Notes: a model not told the origin generated them from the letters alone. A DNA stretch of 64,000 bases from Owenia fusiformis (GCA_903813345.2 CAIIXF020000002.1:23576455-23640454); one strand, 5' to 3'. Positions 1 through 12,702 are shown, numbered from the stretch's first letter. A program made the numbers and translations.

Positions 1-3000
1 AATCCAGAGGGCATAGAAGAGATCCCTAGCACGCTGCTCCTCCTTTCCGTGATTCTTTCTGGCATCCAAGAATTCAAAGATGTCATTATGCCATGGCTCG
101 AGGTAGATAGCAAAGGCACCTGGTCTCTGAAAGTCACAAGGAATAGGATTTTATTACTGAGTGTTTTAAGGCCTAATGAAAAAAAAATAGTGCTCAATTC
201 TACAATTTAGAAATAGTTGATAAACTGTCATCATTTTTACAATTGAAATATTGTTTTTAATCAAGAATAAGAGAACACTGATAGTATCATAGTATCTTGG
301 AGGCTGTCACTGACATCTATTGTGGGTTTGATATGAGAAGTTCTGTTTAGATTTGAGAAAACATATTTTATTTACATACAAATTGAATATAAAAGGAAAA
401 GATTTCAACAGCAGACAATAGCTTTTTTACAAAAAATTCAGTGAAAAAATGCTGCAATAAAATGCAAAATTTCACATTTTGGCTTGCAGAATTTTAATTT
501 TTTCTTTTGCATTTTGTAGCGCAGAATTCTAGTAACTGTGAATTAACAACCATTTAAATGTTGAAATAAAATTAAAATTTCCAATAAATATGCCTGTTGT
601 TTTTTCAAAGTGTCAGAAAGCTGAATGTCAATGAATGAACTGTAGTCTTCTTCTTAAAATGCTTTTATAGACTCATTTCAAATGAATGACTTACCTTATT
701 ACCACCTTGGTCCACATATCTAGCAGTGTTGTTGTATACACGCAACATTGGCAGCAGCCCATTGGATGTCCCATTGGTCTGTAAACAAACAAACATTGGA
801 TTAAAGAAATGATTTGGAATTATGAGCAATAATCTTGCTTAATTGGACATTTTACATAGAGTACATGTACTGGCTTAATTGGACATTTTACATATACCGT
901 ATTATCTCTATTAAACGCACAGTGCGCTTAGCAAATTCCCGTGGGGGAGAGGTTTCAAGCAGCTAAATCCTCAGGAATTCTAAAAAATTATGATGGTGGG
1001 CAATAATGAGTGAAAATTTACTTCTATACCTAAAATGGATCAAATATAGTAGATATGTGCGTTTATTAGAGAGAATATGCTATATGTTATGTTTTTACCT
1101 TGAATTGTGAGCTCCTAGACGACAAATTTAGTATATAAATACACTATTGTGTGTTATTTACACGAACACCTGAAGAAATTTCTTACGTTGCATGATGGGA
1201 AATATGCTATATGTTATGTTTTTACCTTGAATTGTGAGCTCCTAGACGACAAATTTAGTATATAAATACACTATTGTGTGTTATTTACACGAACACCTGA
1301 AGAAATTTCTTACGTTGCATGATGGGAAATTGTGACGTCATGAATCATGATGCATTATTTTAACGAACGGTGAAAATACTCTATTATCGCCCACAATGTT
1401 TTTTTTATTACAGCTTCGTCAGATCTCAATATTATCTGGACAGGACTTTCTAACCTGGGACAAAAAGTCGGGTGTGCGTTTATTAGAGAGTGTGCGTTTA
1501 ATAGAGATAATACGGTAGTACATGTACTGGCTTAATTGGACATTTAACAAATAGTACATGTACTGGCTTAATTGGACATTTTACATATAGAACATGTACT
1601 GGCTTACATACTGATCAAGACATTTTTCACCTTAACATGGCTTACATTAATTTCATAAGCACAAACACTGATAAAAGCTGCAAATGAGATCTGATTTTAT
1701 CAGCATCAAAACCACAAATCATCTGATATAGTCAGACTCAGTGGGTCAGCAAGAGTGACGGAGACTAAGGATGTATGTGGCCTGTTTGTATGTCAAGTAA
1801 CTCACCCCAGCAATGTATGATCCCGTTGATCTAATACAGTGTACATTCAGGCCGATACCACCAGCACACTTTGAAATCAGGGCACATTTCTTCAGAGTAT
1901 CATAGATTCCTTCAATACTGTCAGAATCCATTGTCAACAAGAAACAACTGAAACCAAAGATAAACAGATAAGTATTTAGATAAATATAAGTGTAAGTTCC
2001 TTTAAAATCAATTGCCGTGGTTTCTTATATTGCCCAAGATCTGAACATGTCTATTAAATGTGTATGCTCAGAAAATATCTTCTTCGGAGTTAAAATAGAA
2101 GTCCCTTGAATTTCTCAAGTTATAGTGCTGTCCCCAGCTCCGATTTCGGTGATCGGCTAGTAAAAAAGGTTTGAGGGTATCATTTTGTTCCAGACACTCT
2201 CTAGAGTAAATTATCCTAACTTGAGTAAAAATGTGTGGTAAGTAAATTCGCTATGGGCAGTTAAAGAGGCGCCATCTATTCATTTTAAAACAGGGGGTAG
2301 GGGTATAAAATAATTTTTAACACATCTTAATAGTAAAATGACATTGAAATACTAATAAAATCTTATCAAAAACATTATTTACAATCAGTATGAGTTTTTT
2401 TGTGTGAATTAGGGTGAAAATAAGGGCATATTTTGAAATTCACTACAGGGGCGCCACCTATTTTCATACTTCTTCCACGTGTAATAACTTATTTTAGATT
2501 CGTTAAGGTACGAAATGTACTGAAAAAATTCATTCTGAAGGACCTATATATGTTCATACCACATACTTAAAATTGGATCAATAGCTTTTGTACCTGGGGA
2601 GAAAAAAATTCTTGAAATTTAAAATTGTGGCATCATGCAGGATAGGGGTGACCATATCTCACATGATTAACTTCCAAAATATGGAGCATATGTATCTCAA
2701 ATGTACTCAAAATGGTGCATGTACTCTTGCTTTGTCATAATATTACTAACAAGGCATTAACATGACAAAATGTCACCACCTAGTTGCTCACAATATTATG
2801 AGTTCAAACTTAAGTCAGATTTGAATTTCTGAGAACTTGTAAAGTCAAATTTGAACTTCTGAAAAGATGTAGATGATTTTGAAAAAAAAAAATTTGGTCA
2901 ATTTGAAGCAAGTTGAAAACAGACCTTTTTGACCTTTTTTTGACCTTGAGAAGGTCACTAAAGGTCAAATGTCAAATCTAAAGTCAGATTTGAATTTCTG

Positions 3001-6000
3001 AGAACATGTAGATGATTTTGAAAAAAAAAATTAGTCAATTTGAAGCAAGTTGAAAAAAGACCTTTTTGACCTTTTTTGACCTTGAGAAGGTCATTGAAGG
3101 TCAAATGTCAAATCTTAAGTCATATTTGAATTTCTGAGAACATGTAGATGATTTTGAAAAAATTTTTAGTCAATTTGAAGCAAGATGAAAAAATACCTTT
3201 TTGACCTTTTTTGACATTGAGAAGGTCATTGAAGGTCAAATGTCAAATCTAAAGTCAGATTTGAATTTCTGAGAACATGTAGATGATTTTGAAAAAAAAA
3301 TTTAGTCAATTTGAAGCAAGTTGAAAAAATACCTTTTTGACCTTTTTTGACTTTGAGAAGGTCATTGAAGGTCAAATGTCAAATTTTAAGTCAAATCTAA
3401 AGTCAGATTTGAATTTCTGAGAACACGTAAATGATTTTGAATTTTTTTTAGTCAATTTGAAGCAAGTTGAAAACAGACCTTTTTGACCTTTTTGACCTTG
3501 AGAAGGTCATTAAAGGTCAAATGTCAAATCTAAAGTCAGATTTGAATTTCTGAGAACATGTAGATGATTTTGAAAAAAAAATTAGTCAATTCGAAGCAAG
3601 TTGAAAAAAGACCTTTATGACCTTTTTTGACCTTGAGAAGGTCATTGAAGGTCAAATATCAAATCTAAAGTCATATTTGAATTTCTGAGAACATGTAGAT
3701 GATTTTGAAAAAAAATTTAGTCAATTTGAAGCAAGATGAAAAAATACCTTTTTGACCTTTTTTGACATTGAGAAGGTCATTGAAGGTCAAATGTCAAATC
3801 TAAAGTCAGATTTGAATTTCTGAGAACATGTAGATGATTTTGAAAAAAAATTTAGTCAATTTGAAGCAAGTTGAAAAAAGACCTTTTTGACCTTTTTTGA
3901 CTTTGAGAAGGTCATTGAAGGTCAAATGTCAAATCTTAAGTCAAATCTAAAGTCAGATTTGAATTTCTGAGAACACGTAGATGATTTTGAAATTTTTTTT
4001 TAGTCAATTTGAAGCACGTTGAAAACAGACCTTTTTGACCTTTTTTGACCTTGAGAAGGTCATTGAAGGTCAAATCTTAAGTCAGATTTGAATTTCTGAG
4101 AACACGTAGATGATTTTGAAAAAAAGATTTAGTCAATTTGAAGCAAGTTGGAAACAGACCTTTTTGACCTTTTTTGACATTGAGAAGGTCATTGAAGGTC
4201 AAATGTCAAATCTAACGTCAGATTTGAATTTCTGAGAACATGTAGATGATTTTGAAAAAAAAATTTAGTCAATTTGAAGCAAGTTGAAAAAAGACCTTTT
4301 TGACCTTTTTTGACTTTGAGAAGGTCATTGAAGGTCAAATGTCAAATCTTAAGTCAAATCTAAAGTCAGATTTGAATTTCTGAGAACACGTAGATGATTT
4401 TGAAAAAAAATTTTAGTCAATTTGAAGCAAGTTGAAAACAGACCTTTTTGACCTTTTTTGACCTTGAGAAGGTCATTGAAGGTCAAATCCTAAGTCAAAT
4501 CTTAAGTCAGATTTGAATTTCTGAGAACACGTAGATGATTTTGAAAAAAAAATTTAGTCAATTTGAAGCAAGTTGAAAACAGACCTTTTTGACCTTTTTT
4601 GACCTTGAGAAGGTCATTGAAGGTCAAATGTCAAATCTAAAGTCAGATTTGAAGGTCAAATGTCAAATCTTAAGTCAGATTTGAATTTCTGAGAACATGT
4701 AGATGATTTTGAAAAAAAAATTAGTCAATGTGAAGCAAGTTGAAAAAAGACCTTTTTGACCTTGAGAAGGTCATTGAAGGTCAAATGTCAAATCTAAAGT
4801 CAGATTTGAACTTCTGAGAACATGTAGATGATTTAGAAAAAAATTGAAGTCAGTCTAAACAGTATTTGTTAAGTTATAGGAAGTTGTAAGAAATTGTTAC
4901 AGACGCCAACCGCCGGACGCCGGACGCCAACCACCAACCGCCGGACGCCGTCGCAAAAAAACGGAGACCATAACAATATGTCACCACTTTTGGTGGTGAC
5001 ATAATAAGAAGTAGAAAAATGATTGTACAATTTTAAAAAATATTAATTCTCATTTTGGCTTCTGACGTCCCAGGGGTGACCATATCTCACCTTAATAACT
5101 TCCAAAATATGGAGCATATGTATCTCAATTGTGCTCAAAATGGTGTATGTACTCTTGCTATGTCATAATATTACTAATAAGAAGTAGAAAAATGATTGTA
5201 CATTTTAAAAAATATTAATTCTCATTTTGGCTTCTGACGTTCCAGGGGTGACCATATCTCACCTTAATAACTTCCAAAATATTGAGCATTTGTATCTCAA
5301 ATATACTCAAAATGGTGTATGTACTCTTGCTTTGTCATAATATTACTAATAAGAAGTAGAAAAATGATTGTACAATTTAAAAAATATTAATTCTCATTTT
5401 GGCTTCTGACGTTCCAGGGGTGACCATATCTCACCTTAATAACTTCCAAAATATGGAGCATATGTATCTGAAATGTGCTCAAAATGGTGTATATAGTCTT
5501 GCCTTGTCATAATATTACTTATAAGATGTAGAGAAATGATTGTACATTTTAAAAATATTAATCTTCATTTTAGCTTCCGACGTTCCAGGGATGACCACTG
5601 ACCATATCTCACCTTAATAACTTCCAAAATATGTAACATATGTATCTCAAATGTACTCAAAATGGTGTATATAGTCGTGTCTTGTCATAATATTACTAAT
5701 AAGATGTAGGAAAATGATTGCACATTTTTAAAAAATATTAATTCTCAATTTGGCTTCTGACGTCCCAGGTCTGACCATATCTCACCTTAATAACTTCCAA
5801 AATATGGAGCATATGTATCTCAAATGTACTCAAAATGGTGTATGTACTCTTGCTTTGTCATAATATTATACTAATAAGAAGATTATACATTCAAAAAATT
5901 TTGATTTTAGCTTCTGACATCCCTCAATAACTTCTAAAATTATGTAACATATACAACTCAAATATACCAAAAATGGGGCATATGGTCTTGCTTTGTCATA

Positions 6001-9000
6001 ATATTATTCATGAGATGTAGAAAAAATTATTAGACCTTTTTTGAATTGAAATTTTCATTTTAGCATCCGAATCTGACATCCCAGGGGCAACTATATCTCA
6101 CCTTGATTTAACTCTCACGATATGCAACATATGCATCTCAAATGCGTGCCCAAAATGGTATAAATATAGTCTTGTTTTGTCATATTTATTGAGATTCATG
6201 AAATCAGAAGTTCAGAATTTATGGATTGGACTGTCTCCCCTGCAGGCTTCAGCTACATATAGTCCAGAGACATTAAGATCTACTTTCAAATATTTGCATC
6301 TTCTTCCCAAACACTCCTTATATTACAGGAACAATGGACGATAAGTCTTTTGCATGCCTTGGATGCAACATCTTTTGAATACTGGTAGCCTATCAGTAGT
6401 GTGAGTAGCCTAGCCTCATTTACCAAAATTGGCCCCTTAACCCCAAATCTGACCCGAAATTTTGAAAATATCCTGAAAAATTAGGCCTAAAAGGCGCATT
6501 TATGCCCAAACATACACCAAACTGTCCCACTGCTAAATTACAAGGGCGATAAGTCGCTTCTAATCCTGATTGACATTCTCTAGTTTGCATGGTTTGTCAT
6601 GTTGTGCTATATTGTTATTGCCCAATCTCAACAGTTGTATTCACTGTATGGCCTACCATGCCAAGAATAATGCAATTGTTCCAAAAGCTAAGCTCTTCTT
6701 TGGGACCCTAGAAGTGTGGGACATCACAATCATAGATTAATATTTCATTACAATCAATGTATGTTGTATGACAAACATGCAAACTAGTGAATGTTAATGT
6801 GGCTAGAAAGATTTATCATTACAAAGAGCTCCTTTTCCCGTATTTTACAAACTCAAAATCCCTTAATTCAGTGTATAATCCAAGGTGCATATATTGCAGG
6901 CCACAGGATAACATATTAACACCTTACATTAGCAGTTGCCATTACTTCATGAATGGAGTAAAGTACTCCCACTATTGACAGGCTAAAAGGATTCCTGTAT
7001 GGATTACAAAAGATGTTGGATCCAAGGTATGCAAGGGAATAATCTCATCCATTGTACTTGTAAAGGGTGTTTGGGGAGCAGATGCAAATATTTGAAAGCA
7101 GATATTATTTGCCCTGAATTATATGTAGCTGTAGAGGAGACAGTCAAAATCCATTGATTCTGAACTGTTGATTTTATGATTCTCAATAAATATGACAAAA
7201 CAAGACTATATTTATACCATTTTGAGCACACATTTGAGATGCATATGTTGCATATCGTGAGAGTTATCAAGGTGAGATAGCCCCTGGGACACCAGAGGCT
7301 AAAATTAAAATTTATAAAAAAAATGCTACATTTTTCTACATTTCATTAGTAATATGAAAAAGACAGGATGAGGATTATATGTTACATACAGTATCTTAGA
7401 AGTTATTATTATTATTATATGGTGCGATATGATTACCCAGGAACGTAAGAAGCTAAAATTAAAATTTTTGAAATGTATAATCATTTTCTACTTCTTATTA
7501 GTAATATTATGATAAAAAAGCAAGAGTACATACACCTTTTTGAGTACATTTGAGATACATATGCTCCATATTTTGGAAGTTATTAAGGTGAGATATGGTC
7601 ACCCCTGGGACGTCAGAAGCCAAAATGAGAATCAATATTTTCTAAAATGTACAATCATTTTTCTACTTCTTATTAGTAATATTATGACAAATCAAGAGTA
7701 CATACACCATTTTGAGTACATTTGAGATACATAAGCTCCATATTTTGGAAGTTATTAAGGTGAGATATGGTCACCCCTGGGACGTCAGAAGCCAAAATGA
7801 GAATCAATATTTTTTAAAATGTACAATCATTTTTCTACTTCTTATTAGTAATATTATGACAAAGCAAGAGTACATACACCATTTTGAGTACATTTGAGAT
7901 ACATATGCTCCATATTTTGGAAGTTATTAAGGTGAGATATGGTCACCCCTGGGACGTCAGAAGCCAAAATGAGAATTAATATTTTTTAAAATGTACAATC
8001 ATTTTTCTACTTCTTATTAGTAATATTATGACAAAGCAAGAGTACATACACCATTTTGAGTACATTTGAGATACATATGCTCCATATTTTGGAAGTTAAT
8101 CATGTGAGATATGGTCACCCCTATCCTGCATGATGCCAAAATTTTAAATTTCAATAATTTTTTTCTCCGCCAGTACATAAGCAATTGATCCAATTTTAAG
8201 TATGTGGTATGAACATATATAGGTCCTTCAGAATGAATTTTTTCAGTACATTTCGTACCTTAACGAATCTAAAATAAGTTATTACACGTGGTAGAAGTAT
8301 GAAAATAGGTGGCGCCCCTGTAGTGAATTTCAAAATATGCCCTTATTTTCACCCTAATTCACACAAAAAAATTCATACTGATTGTAAATAATGTTTTTGA
8401 TAAGATTTTATTAGTATTTCAATGTCATTTTACTATTAAGATGTGTTAAAAATTATTTTATACCCCTACCCCCCGTTTTAAAATGAATAGATGGCGCCTC
8501 TTTAACTGCCCATAGCGAATTTACTTAGCACACATTTTTACTCAAGTTAGGATAATTTACTCTAGAGAGTGTCTGGAACAAAATGATACCCTCAAACCTT
8601 TTTTACTAGCCGATCACCGAAATCGGAGCTGGGGACAGCACTATTAGGAAAATAACTATAAGGAAGATGCTAAATAGAAGGGCATTTACCTTGAGAGTTG
8701 TGGTTTGCACGTGCCAGCATTGAACAGTGTTGGTGAAGCATGGGTGAAAGGAAGATGATAAATAGAAGGGCATTTACCTTGAGAGTTGTGGTTTACATGT
8801 GCCAGCATTGAACAATGTTGGTGAAGCATGGGTGAACCATTTCTCAGAGAGGAGGTTGTACGTCTCAATAGCGCCATCTATATCCTCGTGGTGAATCCCT
8901 ACGGAGACTCTCATCAACATGTGTTGTGGTCGCTCTGCAACCTTTCCATCGATCTTCAATAGGTACGCCCTCTCTAGTGTCTGAAAATATCAGTTATTTT

Positions 9001-12000
9001 TCACATTCATGTAATTTATAAAATTCGTTTAAGCTAGACTTTGATATTATTTTGAAAATATTAATCTTCCTTCCTACCTCCATTCAGTATAACATATGCA
9101 TAAACTATTTTCCATTAAAAAATTCAAATCGACTGACTGAATAAATATTTGAATTAATTCATGAAAAATGTTTTCTGCTCTGGTGAAAAATAGCTTATTT
9201 AACCAAGAGGATTTTTACAAATATTTTATACATAATACAATTACTTTCAAATGAAACTGAACATTGTAGTATTTTTTAATTTTTTTCCAGTGTCTTATAT
9301 ACTTCACCTACTTTTTTTGTACCTCGCTTATTTTTCTCTTCATGTATTAAAATCAATAATAAACAATTTTAATTTGCTTACCTTGAAACCAAAGTAATTG
9401 TAGTTGTAGTCTCTGTCATAGATGATGGCAGAGTTGAGACGATCACCATTAGCGGTAATGATATCATGAATATCCTTTGAAATCATAGGTGAGTGATTCC
9501 CTGTCTTTGGATTAATCCAATTGAACAAGTCATCCATCACATCTAAAAAATATATCATTGTTAAAAATATAAATGTTATACTTGTTAAAGAGTGCAAAAA
9601 CTATACAGTCAAAAAGGTTAACTCTAGAAATATGCAAATATTTTTTGAGGCTTTCATTTTAAAATCCATACATTAAAACTTTTTTGGGATACTTTAGGAA
9701 CAGAATTAGAGACTGCCAGCTGAATTTCCACTGCAAAAATTATGCAAAAAAATAAAATCATTTGAAGCAAGCTGTGTAGAGTTGCCTTATAAGAAATATG
9801 TGCTTACGAGTGAAAGTTTTCTTGGTCTCTTTGTGGAGATTGGACACAGCAATTCTGGCAGCAAGCTGAGCATAGTCAGGGTGCTTGGTTGTCATGGTAG
9901 CAGCTGTCTCAGCGGCCAGGTTGTCAAGCTCTACAGTGGTGACACCTGGGTAAAGCCCATTTATCACCTTCATTGTAATCTCCGTCTAAAACAGAAGTCA
10001 CAAAATGCAACTTGGTTTCGTATTTTCCATTGGATTTCTCAAATGGGTGCAACAATTTTAGCGAAGAAATATCAAAAATAAATTCCAAGATCACCTGCGA
10101 ATACATATATAGTGAATTAAACATTCCATTTTACAACATGGAACATATAGACAGATTTCACAGGTTAAAAGATATACATACCGCATCCACAAAATCACTA
10201 TTCAGCCCATAGCAAAGTTTCTGAATTCGTGATGTGATCTTATCAAACATCACCTTCTCTTGACGGCCATCTGGAAGCAACAAAGAAATGACACTGTATG
10301 AAAAGAATGTGAGATAGATGGGTTCCATTGTTTTGTGCAGTAGTGCCATATAAAAGTATGTGCATTTCATGACAGGTTACAAATTCTACTTTTTACCATT
10401 TTCCTTTTCCTAAGCTTAGAACCTTAATGCTATTTTTCTCCAGATTTTTCAGAAAGTGAGCCCCAACCAACCCTGATATTTAGAAAATAATTTTTCTCCT
10501 GATTTGCAGAGGCGTAGCTAGCGCATTTTGCGAGTGTACGCCCGTATGATTTCCCGGTTTTTATCAAAATTAACAAAACGATGGTTCCATAAAATAGGAA
10601 GATCCCGGGTGTTCAGAAGATAGGGGACACACTAAACACTCTTAATTCAATGAAGGAAATATGTATTGTTTGATCATTTTGACATAGCTTTTTAAAGGGA
10701 TTGAATTAACTGTATTAACAGAAAATATTCGGGAAACAAAATAGACAGATTCTATATACTAGTAACTATTTTTTAGGCTACCTAAAACTGTATGTATGAG
10801 GCTCATTGTTTTAAGCTTTTGTGGTCATTCTCCATGAAATATTATTATTTTTTCTGTGTTTGTTTTTATCTAGCTCACAAGATTATTAACAATAAAAGAA
10901 CAGTTACACGACCGTCTCAACTCCATTTCGGATCTTAACAATCTGTACGTGATTCTATAGAATAAATTCTATCTTTCTGTTTTTTGCATTTGCGAACATG
11001 TCAATAACAGTATCAATGTTTATATCCTGTTCCCTATGGATATGTATCATGGCCAAGGAAGAAAGTCTTTCCTCATTCATTGTGGAACGCAAGTATCTCT
11101 AATTATCAGTAGCTAACTGATTCAAAACAAAGAAAATGAAATAATCGAGAACTTTTTTATTTATTAACACGAGTCTTCATAGATCTCCTATCGATTTCTA
11201 TCTCTTGGTAAAATATTTATTTTTCATCACAATTAATCAGGTAAATTTTATTTTTCCTAAAAAATTGAGAGTACGCCTGGGCGTACTTGGCGTACACGTA
11301 GCTACGCCACTGATTTGAACAGTTGATTTTAGTTTTTGTAACCAGATTTTTCTAGAAATGCTGATTTTCTCCAGAAAATGAACACTGATTTTTAGAAAAA
11401 TATCCGATTTTTGGAGACCCTATCTGTTGCAAGACTTATGGCTGCCACAACCGTCACCAAGTGTTTTTAAGTTGTGCAAGGATCCTGCCATGACCGTGGT
11501 AGTGTTATCGTGAAAGCCTGGTATAACCGAGGTAATGTTAAAGCACGATATGACCGAGACAATGACATTTAGAAGCATGAGAATACAGTAATGAACAGTC
11601 ATATATCAATGCTTCACTCACGACTCATCCATATCTAAAAGTCGCCCCCTCGGCAAATCCTTCTGACACCTGTGCACAAGGTCATGACAGGATCCTTGCG
11701 AAACTTAAAAACACCTAATAAAACTGTGCCCGGGGGGTTCACTATATATAAACCTTGACGGGGATCCTCGGCGCATGTGGGGTACCTTTTTCAACGTTTG
11801 GTATGGCAATGGACCCATATTTTAGGATTTGGTATGGGAATGCCCGGAAATTTCTGACTTCTGAGGTATGGCAATGTTCGGACTTTTGCTCTTCTGGTAT
11901 GAGAATGGTCGTTGTAGATACGTTACCTAACATTCGTGGTATGGCATTGGTCCAGTAGTTGCAAATTTGAAGTTGTTTTGGATCGTTTCCAGAAGTAACT

Positions 12001-12702
12001 TCTTTTCCAGGGCCTTCTTCACTTTTGAATTTTATATGGTATGGCATTGGTCCTACATTTTGACATTTGGTATGGCATTGGTCCCATAATTGGGTATTTG
12101 GTATGGCATTGGTCCTATATTTGGACATTTGATATGGCATTGGTCCTATATTTGGACATTTGGTATGGCCTTTGGGCGTTATTTTGGTTGGTATGGAAAC
12201 ATATTGAAATTTGACAGATTGGTATGGGAACATATTGATATTTGAGGCTTCAGCCTAGGACCCCTGTCGAGTTTTATATACAGTGAACCCCCAGGAAAAC
12301 GGTGACGGTTGTGCCAGGCATAAGTCTTGCAATAGATAGCATGTGGATTTTTGTTTTTGTAACCTGCACTCATTGTGAGGAGTCTTGAGAACTCAGTATT
12401 GCTGAACAAAGAAAGTGAATTTGAAATATAACTAAAAAAAAAGCTTGGTTCAATTTTTTTGTCTATAAGACGATTCATTTACTTATGCAAATGTTTCGAA
12501 TTTTGAGAGACCTCAGTTGAAAGAGTATCCAAAAAATAAAGATCAAATCAACAATGACAATGTCGGCGAAATGTTCAAAACTTTTTTGTCCAACTTCACC
12601 TTCAGTTTTCTGTCACAACTAGGCATGGATTTTATTAAAAATTAAAATTTACATTCACTTAATATAACTGAACAATTTCTTACCTCTTTTATTAACAAAC
12701 AT
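1..12702 (-). CDS. RRM1: Ribonucleoside-diphosphate reductase large subunit, 5' part (8 exons, runs off left edge)
   Basis: Reduces ribonucleoside diphosphates to deoxyribonucleotides together with the small subunit, in the cytosol. Exons on the minus strand: 12684-12702 (ATG), 10182-10270, 9808-9985, 9382-9542, 8778-8980, 1806-1947, 695-778, 1-126. All junctions are GT-AG and phases agree, giving 1002 nt or 334 residues of about 790. The N-terminus starts [20 protein letters not shown], the ATP-cone (activity site). Later segments include [50 protein letters not shown] and [13 protein letters not shown]. By codon count the Cys of SCFLL is residue 218 and the Asp of DSDSIEG is 226, the human numbering of the redox Cys and of a specificity-site residue. 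The radical-site Asn/Cys/Glu motif lies beyond the window. The strict 19-nt first exon leaves G, completed by AT in exon 2 to give Asp. Oddity: the 3' edge of exon 5 is duplicated in the following intron. Confidence 0.96.
895..1517. mobile_element. MITE with about 25-bp terminal inverted repeats and TA target duplication
   Basis: The left end CCGTATTATCTCTATTAAAC (from 897) is matched by its reverse complement ending at 1515. TA flanks both sides (895-896, 1516-1517). The TA duplication suggests a Tc1/mariner-type origin; no transposase is present. The interior carries a 127-bp tandem duplication (1074-1328). Confidence 0.8.
1074..1328. repeat. 127-bp tandem duplication inside the MITE
   Basis: Two nearly identical units begin at AATATGCTATATGTTATG (1074 and 1201). 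Confidence 0.9.
2750..5001 (-). mobile_element. TGTCACCAC-family MITE carrying a 2-kb minisatellite, nested in the foldback
   Basis: On the minus strand it begins TGTCACCACCAAAAGTGGTG and ends GTTAATGCCTTG. It is flanked by TAA on both sides (2747-2749, 5002-5004). Removing it with one TAA restores the sequence ATTACTAATAAGAAGTAG found in the uninterrupted repeat copies nearby, so ends and target duplication are defined by an empty site. Between the ends lies the minisatellite 2790-4860. Confidence 0.85.
2790..4860. repeat. Minisatellite of about 135-bp units (AAGGTCA-rich)
   Basis: About 14-15 units contain GACCTTTTTTGACCTTGAGA, AAGGTCATTGAAGGTCAAAT and GTCAGATTTGAATTTCTGAG with variable A runs. 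Related sequence occurs at about 39740-39990 and in the MITE at 47223-47441. Confidence 0.9.
5018..6200. repeat. About 175-bp tandem repeats, left arm of foldback
   Basis: Six to seven decaying units contain GGGGTGACCATATCTCACCT, ACTTCCAAAATATGGAGCAT and ATAATATTACTAATAAGAAG. Confidence 0.85.
7240..8110. repeat. About 175-bp tandem repeats, right arm of foldback (inverted)
   Basis: Four to five units are the reverse complement of those at 5018-6200; the outermost are the most regular. The two 61-codon ORFs here are successive translations of one repeat unit. Confidence 0.85.
8661..8836. repeat. 88-bp tandem duplication of the RRM1 exon 5 donor edge
   Basis: Units 8661-8748 and 8749-8836 differ at only a few positions. 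Each carries the last 59 bp of coding exon 5 (encoding about [18 protein letters not shown]) plus donor GTAAATG and the first intronic bases. The copy nearer the exon body (donor at 8777) keeps the correct frame. Use of the distal donor (8689) would read into a TAA right after the first copy, so it would be non-productive. Confidence 0.9.
10507..11311. mobile_element. hAT-like nonautonomous element in RRM1 intron 1
   Basis: The left end CAGAGGCGTAGCTAGC and right end GTAGCTACGCCACTG form terminal inverted repeats of the common CAGTGGCGTAGC type. CTGATTTG occurs at both ends (10499-10506, 11310-11317) and partly overlaps the right terminus, consistent with an 8-bp duplication. No transposase ORF is visible. 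Confidence 0.7.
11427..12335. repeat. Nested inverted repeats with a GGTATGGCATTGGTCC minisatellite
   Basis: The outer inverted repeat TTGCAAGACTTATG...CACAACCGTCACC lies at about 11427-11458 and, inverted, 12297-12335. A second pair around AAGGATCCTG (11461-11495, 11680-11716) forms a hairpin. A third pair at 11729-11770 and 12245-12295 shares GGGGTTCACT and bounds about ten degenerate copies of a roughly 30-bp unit. The 163-codon minus-strand ORF (11742-12233) is a translation of this unit. Confidence 0.75.

Larger units (their letters stand above)
830..1615. repeat. Tandem repeat of about 36 bp interrupted by a MITE
   Basis: Units containing GTACATGTACTGGCTTAATT and GGACATTTTACATA recur before (about 830-894) and after (1518-1610) the element at 895-1517, inside RRM1 intron 6. 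The MITE evidently inserted into a pre-existing short tandem array. Confidence 0.75.
2123..8643. mobile_element. Giant foldback element in RRM1 intron 5, TTA target duplication
   Basis: Both ends read inward as TAGTGCTGTCCCCAGCTCCG, and TTA flanks each side (2120-2122, 8644-8646). The arms are near-complementary from the termini inward: 2123-2749 pairs with 8643 to about 8010. The about 175-bp repeats at 5018-6200 pair with those at 7240-8110. A weaker inverted match (about 6240-6380 with 7000-7160) extends toward the centre, leaving a loop of roughly 6400-6990. A nested element (2750-5001) splits the left arm. I see no transposase; the short ORFs in it are repeat translations. Confidence 0.85.

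Noticed and set aside
7540-7897. Two 61-codon ORFs nearly identical to each other
   Set aside because: Successive translations of one 175-bp repeat unit of the foldback element.
11742-12233. 163-codon minus-strand ORF
   Set aside because: Translation of a degenerate 30-bp minisatellite inside inverted repeats; repetitive AIP and MPYQ composition, no domain.
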